This document shows, piece after piece, positions 5,313 through 7,294 of a stretch of 7,294 nt of DNA. The notes beneath the pieces were generated by a model. That model was not told where the DNA came from. It did not search any database and worked only from the letters and a program-made list of their open reading frames with translations. The DNA lies in contig JAKAPU010000140.1 in the NCBI GenBank assembly GCA_021806865.1, forward strand, positions 1-7,294, written 5' to 3'. Source of the DNA: an archaeon (GTDB taxonomy: Archaea; Thermoproteota; Nitrososphaeria; Nitrososphaerales; CADDZS01). The position numbers and the translations under genes were made by a program. Each line of letters starts with the position of its first letter. Position 1 is the stretch's first letter.

Positions 5313-7121
5313 CTACACTTTCTTACAGATTACGTCGATAACCGCCTGTTTATTCTGATTTCTGACGAATTCTATTCCCCTCTGGAGCGCGGGAGTAATC
5401 TCGTCAGGATTCCTAACTTCCTCACCATAGCCTCCGAACGCAGTAACAATTTTGCTATATTGTCCTGGGGGATCGAGGTGTATTCCGACATACTTTGAGT
5501 ATCGATTAGACCACCCTTGAGGATACAATTTATCAACGGATTCTTTTTCTGCCTCCCAACCTTGATTGTTGAATATTACTGTCAAGAAAGGAAGACCATA
5601 AGCATTTGAGACCCAGTGCGCAGCCTCGGGATTAGAAAAAATGTATGAACCATCACCTTCGCAGGCGATAACGATGTTGTCAGGCATTGCAAGCTTTAGC
5701 CCTAGCGCCACTCCAAGACCACGCCCCAGATATCCAGCTCCTGTGGACCCGAAATAGGATTGAGGCCTATCGATGTCAATTTGTTCTTGAACGAAACCGC
5801 CAGGAACCTCGTTAACTAATATTGCATTATTATTATGATCGAGTACTACGCTAATTTGATGACACAACCATTTCATATCTATTGGATTAAGTTTGGATCC
5901 GGCTTCCGCATCTTCGAATGCTTTCTTCTTCCATGTGAAGTGTCGTCTTGCAATCTTTTCGCGACGTTCGATGAGATTCTTCTTCTGGCTAGTATCAAGT
6001 TTCAAGTGATCAACCTCTTCCCTTAGCTGGCCAACAAATACAGCCGAATCGGCCCTAATTTGGACGTGTATTGGGAAACTCCATAGTCCGATGTTCTGGA
6101 ATATTGGATCTTGGTCAACCTGAATTATCTTTACGTCATTTCGCGGTTCTGTTTTGGCTGGAATCCAGGGAACCATGCAGTCCAGAATCAGAATAGCATC
6201 AGCGTCCTTGACCAATTCCGATGTGTCAAAACCAACATGCATCGAGTCGTTTGTAGGATAGTTCATGAACGTTCTTACGCTTTCAGAAAATCCAACAGCC
6301 AATTCGTTACAAATAACTTGTAGATCTCTGACGGGTTGAGATTTGCGCCCAACGGACGCTGCTATTATGAGTGGATTCTCTGCTTGCATTAGAATATCGA
6401 CAACCTTCTTCACCCTCGTACTCGAAGTCTCAATCGGCACAACAGGCTGCGCTATAATGGGATCTGGAAGTGTCACTTTCGTCATATTCTCCATCAGAAT
6501 TTCTCTTGCAAAAGTCAGATACACTGGGCCGCACGGTTCTGATCGTGTCATCTTAAAGGCTCGAGCAATAACTTCTGGCAGAGATTCGATGCGCCTAATC
6601 TCGTAATCCCACTTCACAAAATCTCGAATGATTCCTGATTGGTCGCGCACGTCTTGTCCCCAGTGTATTGATATGTCACGGCTCCCCAAGTGGCCAGATT
6701 GTGTCGCAGGTGTCCTACCTGCTAGCACAATTAAAGGTAGTCTACCAATTGCAGCATTCATGACATTACCTAAGGCATTGCTTGTACCTACGTTTACATG
6801 AACTGCAACTGCAGCAGGCTGACCGGAGATCATGGAGTATCCTAGAGCCATTGCGCTCGAGACAGATTCGTGGGGAACAACGATAGGTAAGAGTCTATTA
6901 TCGTTTTGAACAGCCATCTTCGCCAGCGCTTCTTGAATCGGTGCGAAGTCAGTACCGGTAGTCATGAAGAGGTATTTTAGGCCAAAGTGGGTTAAAAGGT
7001 GGAGAAAGGCGTCAGCTGCACTCTCTGTTTTAACGATTATTCTTGAAGATGATCTCAAGTGTCTCTCGTCATTCTCTGCATGAGACGAATCGGCATTCAA
7101 GAGGAACGAATCAACTGCCAC
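5313..7121 (-). CDS. Thiamine-diphosphate enzyme, acetolactate synthase / 2-oxoacid decarboxylase superfamily
   Basis: The protein has 602 residues from a GTG at 7119-7121. The PYR domain (about 30-205) holds catalytic-type Glu85 in VVPHESVSSAMALGYS, which activates the ThDP aminopyrimidine. The central TPP_enzyme_M domain runs from about 230 to 370. The PP domain (about 415-595) has the ThDP/Mg motif from GDGS at 489-492 to NN at 518-519. A segment at 148-174 (SRDISIHWGQDV, then RDFVKWDYEIR) marks an uncharacterised group usually annotated only as 'thiamine pyrophosphate-requiring protein'. It is not an obvious IlvB. Family reactions are decarboxylation or carboligation of 2-oxoacids, and the product here is unknown. 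The first ~25 residues are a Ser/Asp-rich extension before the domain. The start overlaps the end of the ABC ATPase by 25 bp, indicating an operon and probable translational coupling. Confidence 0.93.
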   Translation of the reverse strand: MAVDSFLLNADSSHAENDERHLRSSSRIIVKTESAADAFLHLLTHFGLKYLFMTTGTDFAPIQEALAKMAVQNDNRLLPIVVPHESVSSAMALGYSMISGQPAAVAVHVNVGTSNALGNVMNAAIGRLPLIVLAGRTPATQSGHLGSRDISIHWGQDVRDQSGIIRDFVKWDYEIRRIESLPEVIARAFKMTRSEPCGPVYLTFAREILMENMTKVTLPDPIIAQPVVPIETSSTRVKKVVDILMQAENPLIIAASVGRKSQPVRDLQVICNELAVGFSESVRTFMNYPTNDSMHVGFDTSELVKDADAILILDCMVPWIPAKTEPRNDVKIIQVDQDPIFQNIGLWSFPIHVQIRADSAVFVGQLREEVDHLKLDTSQKKNLIERREKIARRHFTWKKKAFEDAEAGSKLNPIDMKWLCHQISVVLDHNNNAILVNEVPGGFVQEQIDIDRPQSYFGSTGAGYLGRGLGVALGLKLAMPDNIVIACEGDGSYIFSNPEAAHWVSNAYGLPFLTVIFNNQGWEAEKESVDKLYPQGWSNRYSKYVGIHLDPPGQYSKIVTAFGGYGEEVRNPDEITPALQRGIEFVRNQNKQAVIDVICKKV

Positions 7122-7294
7122 AACTGCTCCACATATTTCACACTCTCACTAGGTTTCCTCGGCTTGGGAAGTTCGATATCTATCTCCTGTACAATTTTAC
7201 CAGGCCTGTGAGACATTACTATAACTCTGTCGGATAGATTTACTGCTTCCTGAATACTGTGTGTTACTAGAATTACCGTCTTCGGTGTATTTGC
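7097..7294 (-). CDS. ABC transporter ATP-binding protein, SsuB/TauB/NrtD-like (3' end only)
   Basis: The minus strand is open from the window edge to a TGA at 7097-7099, giving 65 C-terminal residues. They begin ANTPKTVILVTHSIQEAVNL, containing the H-loop histidine (VTHS) and the IQEAV..SDRVIVMS signature found after the Walker B motif in importers for nitrate, sulfonate, taurine or similar small organic anions. MSHRPGKIVQEIDIELPKPR is the usual tail of this subfamily. The Walker A, Walker B and ABC signature motifs lie beyond the edge. The gene overlaps the ThDP enzyme by 25 bp, so the importer and enzyme are likely co-transcribed; permease and binding-protein genes may lie further upstream. 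The transported substrate cannot be inferred from this end. Confidence 0.92.
   Translation of the reverse strand, partial: ANTPKTVILVTHSIQEAVNLSDRVIVMSHRPGKIVQEIDIELPKPRKPSESVKYVEQLWQLIRSS
7127..7130 (-). promoter_or_regulatory. Shine-Dalgarno GGAG for the ThDP enzyme, inside the ATPase gene
   Basis: GGAG on the minus strand ends 5 bases before the GTG at 7121. No in-frame ATG exists before residue 53, so this site supports the GTG start and the 25-bp overlap with the upstream ATPase frame. Confidence 0.55.

Noticed and set aside
1..7294. CRISPR array, rRNA or tRNA genes
   Set aside because: No regularly spaced repeats and no conserved RNA gene sequences were seen on either strand.

Overview
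The window reads as archaeal DNA, most likely from a soil or sediment member of the Nitrososphaerota (Thaumarchaeota) or a nearby lineage. Three things suggest this. The ribbon-helix-helix-like protein at 781-1338 belongs to a type I associate with those archaea. The 4026-4973 gene has a TATA-like box placed where a leaderless archaeal transcript would need it. GTG starts and short GGAG/GAGGTG ribosome sites are used. This assignment is inference; no marker gene is present.

Layout, left to right. (1) 1-694, minus: the N-terminal 231 residues of an FAD-dependent oxidoreductase of the fumarate reductase / adenylylsulfate reductase A superfamily, cut by the window edge. (2) 781-1338, plus: a divergent small regulator-like protein. 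(3) 1339-2013: mostly non-coding, with one possible 48-codon Cys-x-x-Cys ORF. (4) 2014-3024, minus: an intact IS110-family (DEDD) transposase. (5) 3025-4025: about 1 kb without an intact gene, holding a cluster of perfect hairpins, the last ~40 codons of a DDE (rve-type) transposase, and a G-rich nested stem-loop. (6) 4026-4973, minus: a protein of the 4,5-dihydroxyphthalate decarboxylase (Pht5) / substrate-binding-protein-like family. (7) 4974-5312: intergenic, with its promoter. (8) 5313-7121, minus: a thiamine-diphosphate enzyme of the acetolactate synthase / 2-oxoacid decarboxylase type. (9) 7097-7294, minus: the C-terminal end of an SsuB/TauB-type ABC ATPase, overlapping the start of gene 8 by 25 bp.

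Genes 9, 8 and 6 run in one direction. With the flavoprotein in (1), also on the minus strand, they look like a catabolic or uptake cluster for an organic acid: an ABC importer, a ThDP carboligase/decarboxylase, a Pht5-like protein and a flavin oxidoreductase. The roughly 2.7 kb between 1339 and 4025 is an insertion zone that now separates the flavoprotein and regulator from the rest. The substrate cannot be read from the sequence. The points most worth a second look are this unassigned pathway, a Ser-to-Thr change at the expected nucleophile position of the IS110 transposase, and the structured non-coding DNA upstream of that transposase, where a bridge RNA might lie.
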